Assembly: GCA_044228435.1 (NCBI GenBank)
Contig: JBGAUW010000001.1
Span: forward strand, 620,001-684,000
DNA length: 64,000 nt
From: Bog-950 sp044228435
GTDB taxonomy: Bacteria; Bacteroidota; Bacteroidia; Chitinophagales; LD1
Reading direction: 5' to 3'
Within the stretch, counting starts at the first letter, position 1; every line of letters starts with the position of its first letter. A program made the position numbers and the translations under genes. The notes under the pieces are model-generated. The model did not search any database and was not told the origin of the DNA. It worked only from the letters and a program-made list of their open reading frames with translations. This document shows positions 63,067-64,000 of this stretch, piece after piece.

Positions 63067-63085
63067 AGCAGGTATTCTATACAGC

Positions 63086-63910
63086 TTATATCTGCTTTAG
63101 CAGTTCAACTATCAGTTTGGTCATTTTAGGTTCTGCTTCGGCAGCCTTTTTTAAAACAAAGTCGTGGGTAACCTTATCTGCTTTTTCGGGCGGGTAACCC
63201 ATATCGCTTACCACCGAAATAGCGAACACCTCCATCCCTCCATGCCGGGCCACTACCACCTCGGGTGTGGTGCTCATGCCCACTACATCTCCGCCCAGAA
63301 TGTGAAACATTTTATACTCCGCCGGGGTTTCGAAAGTTGGGCCCTGCACACCTACATATACACCTGTATGGCAGGTAATATTGTGCTCCTTTGCTATTTG
63401 CACACCCTTTTTAACCATCTCGGGGTTATAGGCATTATTCATATTCGGAAAGCGGGGGCCTAATTCTTCAAAATTTTTGCCCCGTAAAGGATGATCGGGT
63501 TGCAGGTAAATGTGGTCGGTTAGTATCATCAGGTCGCCTACTTCAAAGGCCGGGTTCATTCCGCCTGAGGCATTTGATACTAAAAGAGTTTCCACACCAA
63601 GCGCTTTCATTACCCTTACCGGAAAGGTAACCTCTTCCATACTGTAACCCTCGTAATAATGAAAGCGGCCGCTCATGGCTACAATATTTTTGCCACCCAG
63701 TTCACCAAAAATCAAACTCCCTCCGTGCCCCTGCACTGTCGAAACCGGAAAATTAGGTATCTCACTGTAGGGTATTTTTACATGGCTTACAATCTCGCTG
63801 GTAAGGTTACCCAGGCCCGAGCCTAAAATAACACCATACTTATATTGCTTATCTATTTTGCCGTTTAAAAACGCGCTGGTTTCTTTAATCCGCTCTAATA
63901 AATTCTTCAT
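63086..63910 (-). CDS. Purine-nucleoside phosphorylase
   Basis: A 274-residue enzyme of purine salvage (trimeric PNP type). GSGLGNLT (phosphate site), VQGHGGSLIFGELGGK, MSGRFHYYEGY, VSNASGGMNP and the GVQGPTFETPAEYKM block are all present; length is normal. It is first of a transcript that includes the porin. Its 5' neighbour lies beyond the window; only 90 bases of upstream DNA are visible, and they hold no recognisable element. Confidence 0.96.
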   Translation of the reverse strand: MKNLLERIKETSAFLNGKIDKQYKYGVILGSGLGNLTSEIVSHVKIPYSEIPNFPVSTVQGHGGSLIFGELGGKNIVAMSGRFHYYEGYSMEEVTFPVRVMKALGVETLLVSNASGGMNPAFEVGDLMILTDHIYLQPDHPLRGKNFEELGPRFPNMNNAYNPEMVKKGVQIAKEHNITCHTGVYVGVQGPTFETPAEYKMFHILGGDVVGMSTTPEVVVARHGGMEVFAISVVSDMGYPPEKADKVTHDFVLKKAAEAEPKMTKLIVELLKQI

Positions 63911-64000
63911 TTCACAGTTTTATTATCTTAAAAATAGCCGTCCTCCCTTATTCGTTTAAAGCAGCTCATTCCGGTTACTCCCCTGCTTTGCGTGTTCTAC

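Overview
The window is chromosomal DNA from a Bacteroidota bacterium, most likely of the Chitinophagales/Sphingobacteriia type. The evidence is the recurrent type IX secretion (T9SS) C-terminal sorting domains with YPNP/FPNP motifs, a DUF5686 protein, a Bacteroidota-type putative porin, PafA-like and PhoD-like phosphatases, near-absence of Shine-Dalgarno sites, TAnnTTTG-like promoter elements and moderate AT richness. No rRNA, tRNA, CRISPR array, prophage or conjugative element was found; this is a housekeeping and envelope region with one repeat-rich island.

Layout. 1-8.7 kb: a truncated T9SS beta-propeller protein, a beta-barrel protein, an OsmC-ribD-DMT transporter operon, a secreted zinc metallopeptidase and a nucleoside phosphorylase. 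8.6-14.8 kb: DUF5686 protein, bacilliredoxin, SufT-like Fe-S protein, receiver protein, stress-type membrane protein, DUF983 protein and a barrel protein whose start is broken by a homopolymer shift. 15-23.2 kb: two tandem coiled-coil paralogues, guaA, a periplasmic-binding-like protein, an LVIVD T9SS protein and two small proteins. 23.2-37.2 kb: a second T9SS propeller protein, then an envelope cluster (lptD, N-acetylmuramoyl-L-alanine amidase, MCE protein, OstA-like protein, ABC pair). This cluster is interrupted at 30.6-34.1 kb by a REP-associated tyrosine transposase (RAYT) with six REP hairpins, other dispersed repeats and an orphan terminase-small-subunit-like gene. 37.2-48.2 kb: phenylalanine hydroxylase behind a tyrosine-rich leader peptide and terminator, a giant collagen-repeat surface protein, a T9SS protein and a small secreted protein. 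48.2-64 kb: divergent cyanophycin synthetase/cyanophycinase with an unknown protein and a histidine kinase, an L,D-transpeptidase paired with a caspase-fold-like protein, divergent PhoD/PafA phosphatases, a receiver that has lost its phospho-acceptor Asp, a putative porin and purine nucleoside phosphorylase.

The most interesting signals. (1) A 19-codon leader peptide with four Tyr codons followed by a hairpin and T7 just upstream of phenylalanine hydroxylase, the enzyme that makes tyrosine: a self-consistent attenuation circuit read directly from sequence. (2) A RAYT/REP system with REP copies in inverse orientation around the transposase and mosaic modules shuffled between its flanks. (3) One REP copy lying in the signal-peptide coding region of the OstA-like gene, where its own GTG could act as start codon. 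(4) A second secreted protein whose signal peptide is encoded by a short tandem repeat, suggesting that repeats can be absorbed into export signals in this genome.

Working together: lptD, the OstA-like protein, the MCE protein, the amidase, the L,D-transpeptidase and the porin all serve outer-membrane and cell-wall building; cphA/cphB store and release Asp/Arg nitrogen; the two phosphatases probably scavenge phosphate outside the inner membrane.
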